64,000 nt of DNA from NCBI GenBank assembly GCA_035719105.1, contig DASTGN010000004.1:62001-126000 (forward strand). The letters are read 5' to 3'. Below are positions 33,766-42,237 of the stretch, in pieces. A model generated the notes under the pieces. That model was given only the letters and a program-made list of their open reading frames with translations, did not search any database and was not told the DNA's origin. This stretch comes from UBA8389 sp035719105 (GTDB taxonomy: Bacteria; Bacteroidota; Bacteroidia; Bacteroidales; UBA1402). Position 1 is the stretch's first letter. Each line of letters starts with the position of its first letter. The position numbers were made by a program, and so were the translations under genes.

Positions 33766-34332
33766 TTAAAGAATGGATTGAATGTCCGCTTCAAGGCCTT
33801 CCAATGAATCACCGGATGCGTAACGTTTCACCATTTTACCATTCTTATCGATCAGGAATTTGTTGAAATTCCACTTGATGGCACCGCCACCAGCTTGTTC
33901 TTTCAGATAAACATACAAAGGGTGCGCATCGCTGCCGTTTACTTTAATTTTTGCAAAAACGGGGAAAGTGACGCTGTATTTCAGCGAGCAGAATTGTTGT
34001 ATTTCTTCATTTGTACCGGGTTCTTGTCCAGCAAATTGATTGCAGGGGAATCCCAAAATGACGAACCCTTTTTCTTTGTATTTTTCATACATTGCTTCCA
34101 GGGGAGTATACTGTTTTGTAAAGCCGCATTTGCTCGCAACATTTACAATCAACAATGTTTTGCCCTTGTAATCACTCAGCTGGACGGTTTGACCCTTGCT
34201 GTCTTCGACTTTGAAAGAATAGATACTCATTTTCTTTGCTTTATTAGTGGATTTATTTGATTGCGCGCTGACTGTTAACGTGGCGGAGAGTGCCATTACT
34301 AACATGGCGGAACGAAGAATGAACTTTTTCAT
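33766..34332 (-). CDS. Exported glutathione peroxidase-family thiol peroxidase
   Basis: A 188-residue peroxidase with a signal peptide (LVMALSATLTVSAQ); the ATG at 34332 is chosen because it directly precedes the signal. The catalytic tetrad is visible: Cys in NVASKCGFTKQY, Gln in GFPCNQFAGQEPG, Trp and Asn in KWNFNKFLID. Cys rather than selenocysteine is used, so thioredoxin-like partners are the probable reductants. It removes hydrogen peroxide or lipid peroxides in the periplasm. It stands alone on the minus strand, divergent from the patatin gene. Confidence 0.94.
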   Translation of the reverse strand: MKKFILRSAMLVMALSATLTVSAQSNKSTNKAKKMSIYSFKVEDSKGQTVQLSDYKGKTLLIVNVASKCGFTKQYTPLEAMYEKYKEKGFVILGFPCNQFAGQEPGTNEEIQQFCSLKYSVTFPVFAKIKVNGSDAHPLYVYLKEQAGGGAIKWNFNKFLIDKNGKMVKRYASGDSLEGLEADIQSIL

Positions 34333-34348
34333 AGTCTTTGTTTTTTTA

Positions 34349-34356
34349 CAAAAATA
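34349..34356 (-). promoter_or_regulatory. -7 element (TATTTTTG) for the glutathione peroxidase gene
   Basis: On the minus strand TATTTTTG fits TAnnTTTG and lies 16 bases upstream of the ATG. A second TATTTTTG is found about 25 bases further upstream, so the exact site is uncertain. Confidence 0.4.
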
Positions 34357-34466
34357 CATTGAAAATCAGTTCGTTTATCAAAAATATGAATTGATAGATA
34401 AAATCGATAGAAAAGATACGAATTCCTAAAAAAATCAGTATCATTGTATGCATAAATTAAGCCTTT

Positions 34467-35264
34467 ATGGAAACGGAAATACGTAAACCTTTGGGACTTT
34501 GCTTATCAGGCGGTGGTGCTATCGGAATCGCACACATTGGTGTTTTGCAGGCTTTGTTGGACCATGGAATTGAGCCGGATGTCGTTTCTGGTTCCAGCAT
34601 GGGAGCCATCGTTGGAACACTTTATGCTGCAGGATATTACCCCACGGAGATGATGCAGATGATACAAGAGGATCGATTGTATTCCGTATCCAAACTGATG
34701 ACTTTCAAGCCTACATTCTGGAAATCGGGGTTCTCTACCCACGGAACCGTTCAGAGGCTTATTCACGAAACTATTCCTCAAGATACGTTCAAAAGCCTGA
34801 AACGGAAAATGTTCATTTGTGTCACCAACTTGAACTCGATGGAATGGGAGATCAAAAGCAGTGGTAACAACCTGGCCACCTGGGTTTCGGCTTCGGCCAG
34901 CATTCCCGGCGTGTTTGAATCGCAGAAGGTGGACGGCGTTTATTATGTGGACGGAGGCGTGCTCAACAATTTGCCTGCTCAACCACTCAAACCAGTTTGT
35001 CGGGCTATTATCGGAGTGGATGTGCTACCTTATTCTCCCCCTACCAATCTTAAACGCCCCATCGAAGTGATGGCTTATACCATTCGCGGCATACAGAAAG
35101 TCAATTCCACTGAAGGACGCTTACTTTGCGACCACGTCATCGACAGTCAGGCTGTTAAGAAATACCATGAGTTCAAGTTCGATGCCTACCAGCGCATTTA
35201 CAGGCAAGGATACAAAGACGGGATGGAATACATTAAGAGTCACCCTGAAATCAAGACGCTTTAA
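34467..35264 (+). CDS. Patatin-like phospholipase
   Basis: A 265-residue lipid acyl hydrolase of the patatin/RssA type. The oxyanion hole motif is CLSGGGAIGIAHIG, the nucleophile elbow VVSGSSMGAIVGTLYAAGY (GxSxG, Ser about residue 44) and the dyad Asp is in YYVDGGVLNNLP (DGG). There is no signal peptide or obvious membrane segment, so it is probably cytoplasmic or peripherally membrane-bound. It faces the DUF4450 gene tail to tail with 21 bases between stops. Likely involved in membrane lipid turnover. Confidence 0.94.
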   Translation: METEIRKPLGLCLSGGGAIGIAHIGVLQALLDHGIEPDVVSGSSMGAIVGTLYAAGYYPTEMMQMIQEDRLYSVSKLMTFKPTFWKSGFSTHGTVQRLIHETIPQDTFKSLKRKMFICVTNLNSMEWEIKSSGNNLATWVSASASIPGVFESQKVDGVYYVDGGVLNNLPAQPLKPVCRAIIGVDVLPYSPPTNLKRPIEVMAYTIRGIQKVNSTEGRLLCDHVIDSQAVKKYHEFKFDAYQRIYRQGYKDGMEYIKSHPEIKTL

Positions 35265-35285
35265 ATGAGGTAAATAATTCGAGAA

Positions 35286-38200
35286 CTAACGCACTAAGGT
35301 GGCTGACATCAGTCCGATGATGACCTCATTGGCGATGGTTCTCAGTTCAAGCGATTTCAACTCTTTTAATGGATTCAAGCGGAGTTCCGACATGGTTGCC
35401 AAACCACCGTCAATGAGTAGCGGACCATTGCCTTGCTTCAGGTACAAGTCCGCTGCCGGTGTCGTCGTGATGGTTCCCGTTTTCAGTCGAATGCGGTATG
35501 GGCGGGGCGTTTTGAGGGTAAAAGCAAAACCATCGGTGTAAATGTCCTGATCCAAGGGTAGCAGCGTTTCTGGCAGGACAAGTTTTAAAATGTCAGAAGT
35601 TCCGTCCGTATAATGGGCGGTGATGGTTCCGTTCAATACATGGTTTTGCATATGATACGTGGAAGCGGCCAGTAAAAGATAGATTTTCGATGCGCTTCCG
35701 CTTAAAGGGATGGTCACCGACTTGGGGTAATTATCCCATAAAGTAGTGAACACTACGTTGTTGGATTCCAAATCACCAGGAGTGGAAAAAGGCACTCCAC
35801 CCGGCATCCTTATCTCATTGATTGCACCCGCTTTGGTACGAATTCCACGGTCGTCTATCTTATAAAGGTCTTCTGGGTGCGTCCATTCCCCCATCCCTTG
35901 GGTAGGCACATTCAGCGTTGTGTACGGCCAACGGGGTGACAAATATTTCCCATAGGCCCAAATATCACGCACCCGGTCATTGAAGAAGGGAGTTAAATTT
36001 ACTTTTTCGAAATGGACGTTGGTCAGATCTCGCAAAGTATCTGAACTCGAGCTAATCCAAGCTGTATCAGCCACATGAAAATCCAATGGCTTCCAATATT
36101 CCATCGCACCCTGACGAACTTGTGCAAAAACGGTCCGATGGCCGGGGGTACCTTGAATCGTACATGTAAACGTACTGTCCGATAATACCGTATTTTTCAA
36201 TACTCCTTCGGGGTCGTATATTTTATTATTAAATTGAGCCCTATCGAGATGATACGACTTGCCTTGTTGAACTTCCCAAGTTGCAGGAATATCCGAAATG
36301 GGATTTCCACCCCAAACGATTGTAATATCGTAAGCGGCAGCCAATCCAGCTTCAATGACGATTTTAGGTAAAGAAATCGCCTCCGTTTTCAAGTGGTAAT
36401 CAACTTTTTTACCATTGACCGTTATGGAACGGATTTGATCTTTAAATGCGTTCACTTCCAACGTCAAGTTCCCATTTACCCGTAAGTTAGGCTCAATTTC
36501 ATAATGATCGATGTTTTGGTTGCGGTTGAATTTGAAACGCATGTTCTTGGTTTGCAGCGAGGCGTGATTCCATTCAGTAGGAAAACCAGGCCGAACAATC
36601 AGTTTTTGGTTCAGCAGATCTGGCAGAATGCCAAAGAGCCCTTGAACCAAGGCCCTTGCAGTGGTGGCCACCGGATCGGCGAAATCGCGGTAACTTTCAC
36701 CTCGAGCGGCGTCATAAAAGGAAATTTGGGTGATGTTTCCAGGGCCTGAACCCATATACATCGCATCCAGTAAGGCTCCTTTGTACATTTTGTACGCTTC
36801 GTCCTCACGACCAGCCTGCCAGAAAGCAAGGGCCGTATGAGTCACTTCTGCCAAAGCCACATTGTTGATGGACCAGTTATAGGTCTGCCAATCGGAGGTG
36901 GAAATCACATAGTTGGATTTATCCTCCAAGTTGTTGGCCAAAACTGGTATATGAGGAATGTTGGAATCGACATATCGAGTGGCTTCATAAGCCTGAAATG
37001 GATCTTGAACTTCGGAATCGATGGCATGATACACCGTCCATACAGCGGCATCCTCGTGAAGCATCTTTTCACCCATATTGTCCTTGAATTCAGCCCACCA
37101 GCCTTTGTTACCAATCCATAACGTATGATTGAGTGCCCTTAGAATTTTTTCAGCCTCCAACCGATAAAGCGATGCATCTTCCCCAAGTTTCTCTGCTAAC
37201 ATGGCTGCCATACGGTTGGCTCGGTAGTTGTAAGCGGTCGAATGGGTAGCTACTCCACCATTATATTGCAAACCATCCGAAGCCCAAATGCAGCAATAAC
37301 CATCGTACAAACCGTCATTGTCCGGGTCGAAAACCAACTTTTCCCAAGCCAGATGCCTTTTAATGACAGGAAATATCTGACGAGCATACTTCCAATCACC
37401 TGTCCAGTTCAAATGCCAAAGCAGTTCATCGATGTAGACCAAGTTCATATCGTAATGATTCATCTCTGTGGTCTTGTTGGGGTAACGGCAGATATACCCG
37501 TTGCTGTACATGGGCGTCCCCCAGGTTTTTTCAGCACGAGACAAATTGCTTTGCGGGTCTTGCGTGGGCGGAAGTATCACCGGAACATTGGTCACCTGGG
37601 CTTTGGCATATCCGTCGAAATGCATTCTGGCTCTATCGTGGAAACCAAGCACATCGGCCAGATAGGAACCGCGCCAACCAGTGAGGGGAACGCGCCAGCC
37701 AATGGCACCGTGTAGGTAGGACGGTGCTTCCCAAATGGCATCCTCCGCTCCTGAAAGAATTCCTCCCAACGTATTCAGATAAGGGTCTGGCGTTTCAATC
37801 TTTACACGATCAGCAATCGATGAACGAAACGTTTCAGCCATATTAAAAGCCTGATTCAGTTGCTGTTCAGAAAAGATGGCGTGCGTAGTCGGGTTGTAGA
37901 AAACAGTGTAACCGATTCCTTTTTGGACAGGTTGTGATGCTATCAATAAAGGTGTTTCGCTCGTTTCAGAGTTCAACAGTTTCTCAAGGTCATCAATTTT
38001 TGCAGCATCTGCCCTTTTAAGAACGCTGCCCTTTGGGAAAAGCCCATTCAGTTTTTTCCCTTTTCCATAGCTTACTGAAAAAGTATTCCCTTGAATATCA
38101 AATTGATTTCCATTGCATTTGGAAGCAGCAATCCAGAAACAATCCGACGGATCTGCACCTATATCGCCGTTTCTGGAAAAACGTTTATCACTGGCAGCAC

Positions 38201-38684
38201 CATATATCCAAAGGAGCTGAACATTGGAGGGCAGCCCCTTAGCTTCTGTTTGCAAAATAAATCCGTCGGCATCAGAGAGAGCTAATGCCGTTAATTTTAG
38301 TAAGCCACTGGACATCATGCTCTTATCCTTTAGGGTATAAACCCGCTTACCGGATACGAAACGAGACTCCACCCATTCCAGATCTTTAGCCCACACCACT
38401 TTATCTCCCCTTTTGACAGCCAAATACACACTACCTCCCAAATTGGGCATATACAATCCAAATTCAGGAAAATCACTTGTTTCAAAACGAAAGCCTGTGT
38501 TTGTTCCATAAATTGCTCTGCTGAACCGCTTGTCACCGTTCACATTGACGAATTCCTCACCGACAGGTTGATATCGAATTTCACGTACTTGGTTGTGCCA
38601 ATATGGAGTTTGGGATACGCAAAGCAAAGGTAAGACCAATAAAATGGTCAACATCAACTGCATTTTAGAGAACGGTGCTTTCAT
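35286..38684 (-). CDS. Large exported DUF4450-type six-hairpin glycosidase-like protein
   Basis: A 1132-residue exported protein with signal peptide ending LLCVSQ. The N-terminal beta region (about 25-280) fits the DUF4450 family known from Bacteroidota glycan loci. The middle (about 290-720) is an alpha/alpha six-hairpin toroid: GAIGWRVPLTGWRGSYLADV, EMNHYDMNLVYIDELLWHLN, DPDNDGLYDGYCCIWASDG, EDAAVWTVYHAIDSEV and FPTEWNHASL near its end. Acidic residues in DPDNDGLYDGY and HEDAAVW are candidate catalytic groups. The C-terminal 300 residues form beta-sandwich modules. It is a single-gene unit with no adjacent SusCD. Many toroid enzymes of this sort hydrolyse rhamnosides or related linkages, but no CAZy family can be assigned here. 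Confidence 0.78.
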   Translation of the reverse strand: MKAPFSKMQLMLTILLVLPLLCVSQTPYWHNQVREIRYQPVGEEFVNVNGDKRFSRAIYGTNTGFRFETSDFPEFGLYMPNLGGSVYLAVKRGDKVVWAKDLEWVESRFVSGKRVYTLKDKSMMSSGLLKLTALALSDADGFILQTEAKGLPSNVQLLWIYGAASDKRFSRNGDIGADPSDCFWIAASKCNGNQFDIQGNTFSVSYGKGKKLNGLFPKGSVLKRADAAKIDDLEKLLNSETSETPLLIASQPVQKGIGYTVFYNPTTHAIFSEQQLNQAFNMAETFRSSIADRVKIETPDPYLNTLGGILSGAEDAIWEAPSYLHGAIGWRVPLTGWRGSYLADVLGFHDRARMHFDGYAKAQVTNVPVILPPTQDPQSNLSRAEKTWGTPMYSNGYICRYPNKTTEMNHYDMNLVYIDELLWHLNWTGDWKYARQIFPVIKRHLAWEKLVFDPDNDGLYDGYCCIWASDGLQYNGGVATHSTAYNYRANRMAAMLAEKLGEDASLYRLEAEKILRALNHTLWIGNKGWWAEFKDNMGEKMLHEDAAVWTVYHAIDSEVQDPFQAYEATRYVDSNIPHIPVLANNLEDKSNYVISTSDWQTYNWSINNVALAEVTHTALAFWQAGREDEAYKMYKGALLDAMYMGSGPGNITQISFYDAARGESYRDFADPVATTARALVQGLFGILPDLLNQKLIVRPGFPTEWNHASLQTKNMRFKFNRNQNIDHYEIEPNLRVNGNLTLEVNAFKDQIRSITVNGKKVDYHLKTEAISLPKIVIEAGLAAAYDITIVWGGNPISDIPATWEVQQGKSYHLDRAQFNNKIYDPEGVLKNTVLSDSTFTCTIQGTPGHRTVFAQVRQGAMEYWKPLDFHVADTAWISSSSDTLRDLTNVHFEKVNLTPFFNDRVRDIWAYGKYLSPRWPYTTLNVPTQGMGEWTHPEDLYKIDDRGIRTKAGAINEIRMPGGVPFSTPGDLESNNVVFTTLWDNYPKSVTIPLSGSASKIYLLLAASTYHMQNHVLNGTITAHYTDGTSDILKLVLPETLLPLDQDIYTDGFAFTLKTPRPYRIRLKTGTITTTPAADLYLKQGNGPLLIDGGLATMSELRLNPLKELKSLELRTIANEVIIGLMSATLVR

Positions 38685-38764
38685 GGCAGAAATTTAGTGA
38701 ACGAAATTACACATTTTTCTGAATAATTGTGGCCCAGAAGTGCTTTGGTAAACGGATTTGTTGC

Positions 38765-38772
38765 TACATTTG
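38765..38772 (+). promoter_or_regulatory. -7 element (TACATTTG) before the S-component gene
   Basis: Full match to TAnnTTTG about 25 bases before the ATG at 38798; a TTTG is found 17 bases upstream, slightly closer than usual. It would drive the S component, phosphoribosyltransferase, DUF362 and polyferredoxin genes. Confidence 0.5.
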
Positions 38773-38797
38773 GGAAAACTCAAAAACCATTTTGATC

Positions 38798-39319
38798 ATG
38801 ACACTTTCTACCCCTTTTATTCAACTGAACCTATCGGTCAAAGAGTTGAAAACATGGATTTTCACTACTTTGTTCATTGTCGGAAACCTACTGTTGCCAC
38901 AACTTTGCCACTTCGTTCCGAACGGAGGTTTGATGCTTTTGCCCATTTACTTCTTTACTTTGATAGCTGCTTATAAGTTTGGTTTAAAAGTCGGGCTGCT
39001 CACCGCTGTCTTCTCACCACTCGTAAACAGTTTACTTTTTGGCATGCCCATCGTTGCCATGTTGCCCATCATTCTGACCAAATCGGTTTTGCTGGCTGTT
39101 GTGGCTTCTTTGGTTGCTCGGCGTAGCAAATCTGTTTCTGTGCTCCTGCTTGCATTGGTTGTCCTTGGATATCAAGTACTCGGAGGTGTGGTAGAAGGTT
39201 TGTTGGCGCAGAACCTGATGGCTGGAGTACAAGATTTCCGCATCGGTTTTCCCGGTCTGATGATTCAGGTCTTGGGTGGCTGGATGGTATTGAAAGCTTT
39301 GGCCAACTATGAACGATAA
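38798..39319 (+). CDS. ECF-transporter S-component-like membrane protein
   Basis: A 173-residue protein with about five to six hydrophobic helices (FTTLFIVGNLLLPQL, LLPIYFFTLIAAYKFG, LLTAVFSPLVNSLLFG, LLAVVASLVARR and two more). Length, helix number and the AAYKFGLKVGLLTAVFSPL segment resemble substrate-binding S components of energy-coupling factor vitamin transporters. The ATG at 38798 is chosen over an upstream frame that adds a Cys-rich non-hydrophobic stretch. Its last 11 bases overlap the phosphoribosyltransferase gene, suggesting translational coupling. No ECF A/T genes are nearby, so shared energising subunits are assumed. The ligand might be a base or vitamin processed by the partner enzyme; this is inference. 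Confidence 0.7.
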   Translation: MTLSTPFIQLNLSVKELKTWIFTTLFIVGNLLLPQLCHFVPNGGLMLLPIYFFTLIAAYKFGLKVGLLTAVFSPLVNSLLFGMPIVAMLPIILTKSVLLAVVASLVARRSKSVSVLLLALVVLGYQVLGGVVEGLLAQNLMAGVQDFRIGFPGLMIQVLGGWMVLKALANYER

Positions 39320-39719
39320 GTCGTTTGAAGCAATAAAAAAGCGGCTCGAAGAGGTATCTTTTGCTGAATCGTTCGACCTGATTGTTGCTATCGCCAACGG
39401 CGGAATTGTTCCAGCTGCATTGTTGAACCAAAGGCTCGGCCTTGATATTCAGTTGCTTAAGCTCAATCTTCGAGACAGTCAACAACGCCAAATCTACGAC
39501 AAGCCACGTTTGTTGGAGCAAATCAACTTTGAGGTTCGGGACAAAACCATCTTGCTCGTAGAAGATCGTGTCAAGACGGGTAATACGCTCCATTTCGCCA
39601 AAAATTTGCTTCTAGAGGCAGGAGCAAAAACCATAAAAACATTTGCGGTTAACGGAAAAGCAGACTATTGCATTTTTGACGAACTGTGTTTCCGTTTCCC
39701 ATGGATACTTGAATTATAA
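39309..39719 (+). CDS. Phosphoribosyltransferase (PRTase fold)
   Basis: A 136-residue type I phosphoribosyltransferase-like protein. The fold is seen in LIVAIANGGIVPAALLNQRL (hood and PPi loop) and the PRPP-binding loop ILLVEDRVKTGNTLHFA, in which the usual DDxxxTGxT is EDRVKTGNT. It is shorter than typical hypoxanthine or uracil phosphoribosyltransferases (about 170-210 residues). It overlaps the S-component gene by 11 bases and precedes the DUF362 gene by 12. Together they look like an uptake-and-capture pair, the enzyme trapping an imported base as its nucleotide. Substrate not assigned. Confidence 0.82.
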   Translation: MNDKSFEAIKKRLEEVSFAESFDLIVAIANGGIVPAALLNQRLGLDIQLLKLNLRDSQQRQIYDKPRLLEQINFEVRDKTILLVEDRVKTGNTLHFAKNLLLEAGAKTIKTFAVNGKADYCIFDELCFRFPWILEL

Positions 39720-39731
39720 TCACCTGTAATT

Positions 39732-40673
39732 ATGAAACGCAGAGATTTCTTGAAGGCAGCCGCCTTGACCGGTTTGGTTACCACTTTTAAAATAACGGAC
39801 GGCATGGACTTGATGGCCCAAAAAACGGTCAAAAACGCTGTAAAAGCCGGAGGCACTGACTTGGTTGCCGTCATGGGTGGTGAACCAGCCAAAATGTTTC
39901 AAAAAGCTATTGCTGAACTCGGTGGCATTGGCAAATACGTCAAAAAAGGACAAAAAGTCTGTATCAAGCCGAACATTGGCTGGGACAAAACACCAGAACT
40001 GGCCGGCAACACCAATCCCGAGCTGGTTGCTGAAATCGTTCGACAATGTGTTAAGGCTGGCGCTTCCGAAGTGGTGGTTTTTGATAACTCTTGCGATGAT
40101 TGGCGCAAATCGTACAAAAACAGTGGCATCGAAGCTGCAGCAACTGCAGCTGGAGCTAAAATGCTGCCCCCAAAAGATGTTTCCTACTACCGCGATATCA
40201 ACCTACCCAGAGGTGTTAAACTAAAAACCGCCAAAGTGCATCAGGCCATTCTGGATTGCGACGTTTGGATCAATGTTCCCATTCTGAAAAATCACGGAGG
40301 TGCCCAGATGACCATTTCCATGAAAAATCACATGGGTATTGTTTGGGATCGTGGCTTCTTTCACCGCAACGATTTACAACAATGCATCGCAGATATTTGT
40401 ACGTTGAACAAACCTGCTGTATTGCATGTTGTTGATGCTTACCGTGTGCTGAAAACCAACGGCCCTCGCGGAAGATCGCTGAGTGATGTGGCAAACGCAA
40501 AAGCTATGTTCGTTTCGTCCAACATCGTAGCTGTTGACACAGCCGCGACAAAATTCTTCGGACAGCTAGTTACCATGCCACTGGAAAGCGTCAAACACAT
40601 CGCCTATGCACAAGATTTGAATTTGGGAACCATGGACCTCAGCAAACTTAAAGTGAAGAAGATTCAATTATGA
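39732..40673 (+). CDS. Tat-exported DUF362 protein
   Basis: A 313-residue protein starting with a Tat-like signal (MKRRDFLKAAALTGLVTT). The body fits DUF362: VCIKPNIGWDKTPELAGNTN, EVVVFDNSCDDW, CDVWINVPILKNHGGAQMTI and SMKNHMGIVWDRGFFH. Many family members carry a C-terminal ferredoxin domain; this one lacks it, and the next gene supplies several Fe-S clusters instead. The stop and the next start overlap (ATGA), giving translational coupling to the polyferredoxin. The family function is undefined; partnership with a membrane Fe-S protein suggests a redox role at the periplasmic face. Confidence 0.88.
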   Translation: MKRRDFLKAAALTGLVTTFKITDGMDLMAQKTVKNAVKAGGTDLVAVMGGEPAKMFQKAIAELGGIGKYVKKGQKVCIKPNIGWDKTPELAGNTNPELVAEIVRQCVKAGASEVVVFDNSCDDWRKSYKNSGIEAAATAAGAKMLPPKDVSYYRDINLPRGVKLKTAKVHQAILDCDVWINVPILKNHGGAQMTISMKNHMGIVWDRGFFHRNDLQQCIADICTLNKPAVLHVVDAYRVLKTNGPRGRSLSDVANAKAMFVSSNIVAVDTAATKFFGQLVTMPLESVKHIAYAQDLNLGTMDLSKLKVKKIQL

Positions 40674-42208
40674 TTTTGAAAAGATTACGGCTTATTCTCG
40701 GAATTATTTCCTTGTTGCTTTTTACCTTTCTATTTATCGATTTTGCTGGTTTGTTGCCCGCTGAAAAAATTCCCTTGGCAGACATCCAATTTTTACCGGC
40801 ACTGTTGGCCCTTTCCTTCGGAACGGTAGCTGCATTGCTTTTGCTAACGTTGTTGTTTGGTCGGATTTATTGTTCCGTTCTATGCCCAATGGGCCTTTTT
40901 CAAGACTTGACCGGGCGGGTATCCAGAATTTTCAAGAAAAGGCGCAAATACCAATACAGTCCAGAAAAACGTTGGCTCAGATACGGAACTTTGGTGACCG
41001 TGGTTGGAACTTACGTCGCAGGTTGGTCAGTCATTCTGAGCTTATTGGAACCCTATAGTGCCTTTGGAAGAATGGCCACCCACCTGTTGCGACCAATTTA
41101 CATGGCAGGCAACAACCTGCTTGCAGATGTTTTCAACCATTTCGGCAACTACTCATTTTACAATGCGGAGGTTTTCTTACTTGGAACCTCTTCTTTGGTG
41201 GTAGCATTACTTACTTTCGTGATTATAGGCTATTTGGCCTGGAGATACGGTAGAACATTTTGCAACACCCTTTGTCCCGTAGGAACGGTGCTTGGTTTTG
41301 TCTCTCGTTTTTCTATGTTTCGTTTCAATGTAAACGAAGCCACCTGCAACCAATGTGGTCTATGCGCAAGGAGCTGTAAAGTTTCCTGCATCGACAGCAA
41401 GTCAGAAACGGTGGACAACAGTCGCTGCGTTACCTGCTTCAATTGCACCACGGTCTGTACCAAAAAAGCCATTCGATATGAATTCAGTTGGAAAAAAAGC
41501 AGCCCTGCTCAAAAAACAGAAATGCCTTCGGAAGAGGAATCGGTAGCTTCCCGCCGCCGTTTTTTGACAACCGTCGGTGTAACGATGCTTGCAGCCGGCA
41601 CCCAGGTTTGGGCGAAGGGAATGCATTTGGGCACCAACAAACCATGGGTCCGCAAAAGTCCGCTTAGCCCTCCGGGTTCGCATTCCATAGAACATTTGAA
41701 TGCGCATTGCACCGCTTGCCATCTTTGCGTGGCGCAATGTCCTTCCAGAATTTTGAAACCCTCGTTCTTGGAATATGGCGTTGAAGGCATGATGCAACCT
41801 GTCATGGACTTCAGCCATGGATTCTGCAATTTCGATTGTACGTTGTGTACAGAAGTTTGCCCAAATGGTGCCTTGAAAAAGTTGACAATGGACGAAAAAC
41901 ATTCCACTCAAATGGGTTTTGTCAATTTTATCAAGACGAATTGTGTGGTTTATACGGACGAGACGTTTTGTGGCGCTTGCTCGGAACACTGCCCAACTCA
42001 AGCGGTTTCGATGGTTCCTTACAAGGGCGATTTAACCATTCCGCAAATCAATACGGCTATTTGCGTTGGTTGTGGCGGTTGTGAATATGTTTGTCCGGCA
42101 AAACCAGCCAAAGCCATTTATGTAGAAGGCAATCCAGTTCATCGGAAAGCTCAACCATTTGTTGACAATGCTAAAAAAGAGGTGAAAGTCGATAGCTTTG
42201 GTTTCTGA
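40670..42208 (+). CDS. Membrane polyferredoxin fusion (NapH-like plus NapG-like)
   Basis: A 512-residue Fe-S protein. The first half has about four membrane helices (LILGIISLLLFTFLFIDF at the start) and NapH/CcoG-type motifs GRIYCSVLCPMG and GRTFCNTLCPVGT. Two 4Fe-4S motifs follow (CNQCGLCARSCKVSC, CVTCFNCTTVC). At about residues 293-315 there is an internal Tat-like signal (SRRRFLTTVGVTMLAAG), after which come NapG-like motifs CTACHLCVAQCP, CNFDCTLCTEVCP, CGACSEHCP and CVGCGGCEYVCP. It thus looks like NapH and NapG joined in one chain, moving electrons from the quinone pool towards the periplasm. It overlaps the DUF362 gene by four bases. No nitrate reductase is present here, so its acceptor is unknown. 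Confidence 0.88.
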   Translation: MILKRLRLILGIISLLLFTFLFIDFAGLLPAEKIPLADIQFLPALLALSFGTVAALLLLTLLFGRIYCSVLCPMGLFQDLTGRVSRIFKKRRKYQYSPEKRWLRYGTLVTVVGTYVAGWSVILSLLEPYSAFGRMATHLLRPIYMAGNNLLADVFNHFGNYSFYNAEVFLLGTSSLVVALLTFVIIGYLAWRYGRTFCNTLCPVGTVLGFVSRFSMFRFNVNEATCNQCGLCARSCKVSCIDSKSETVDNSRCVTCFNCTTVCTKKAIRYEFSWKKSSPAQKTEMPSEEESVASRRRFLTTVGVTMLAAGTQVWAKGMHLGTNKPWVRKSPLSPPGSHSIEHLNAHCTACHLCVAQCPSRILKPSFLEYGVEGMMQPVMDFSHGFCNFDCTLCTEVCPNGALKKLTMDEKHSTQMGFVNFIKTNCVVYTDETFCGACSEHCPTQAVSMVPYKGDLTIPQINTAICVGCGGCEYVCPAKPAKAIYVEGNPVHRKAQPFVDNAKKEVKVDSFGF

Positions 42209-42237
42209 GGTAGTAACAACATTTAAAATGTACGGCT

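Noticed and set aside
41402..42001. 199-codon minus-strand frame across the polyferredoxin gene
   Set aside because: Opposite strand covers six Cys cluster motifs of the real protein; the frame is a by-product of codon bias.
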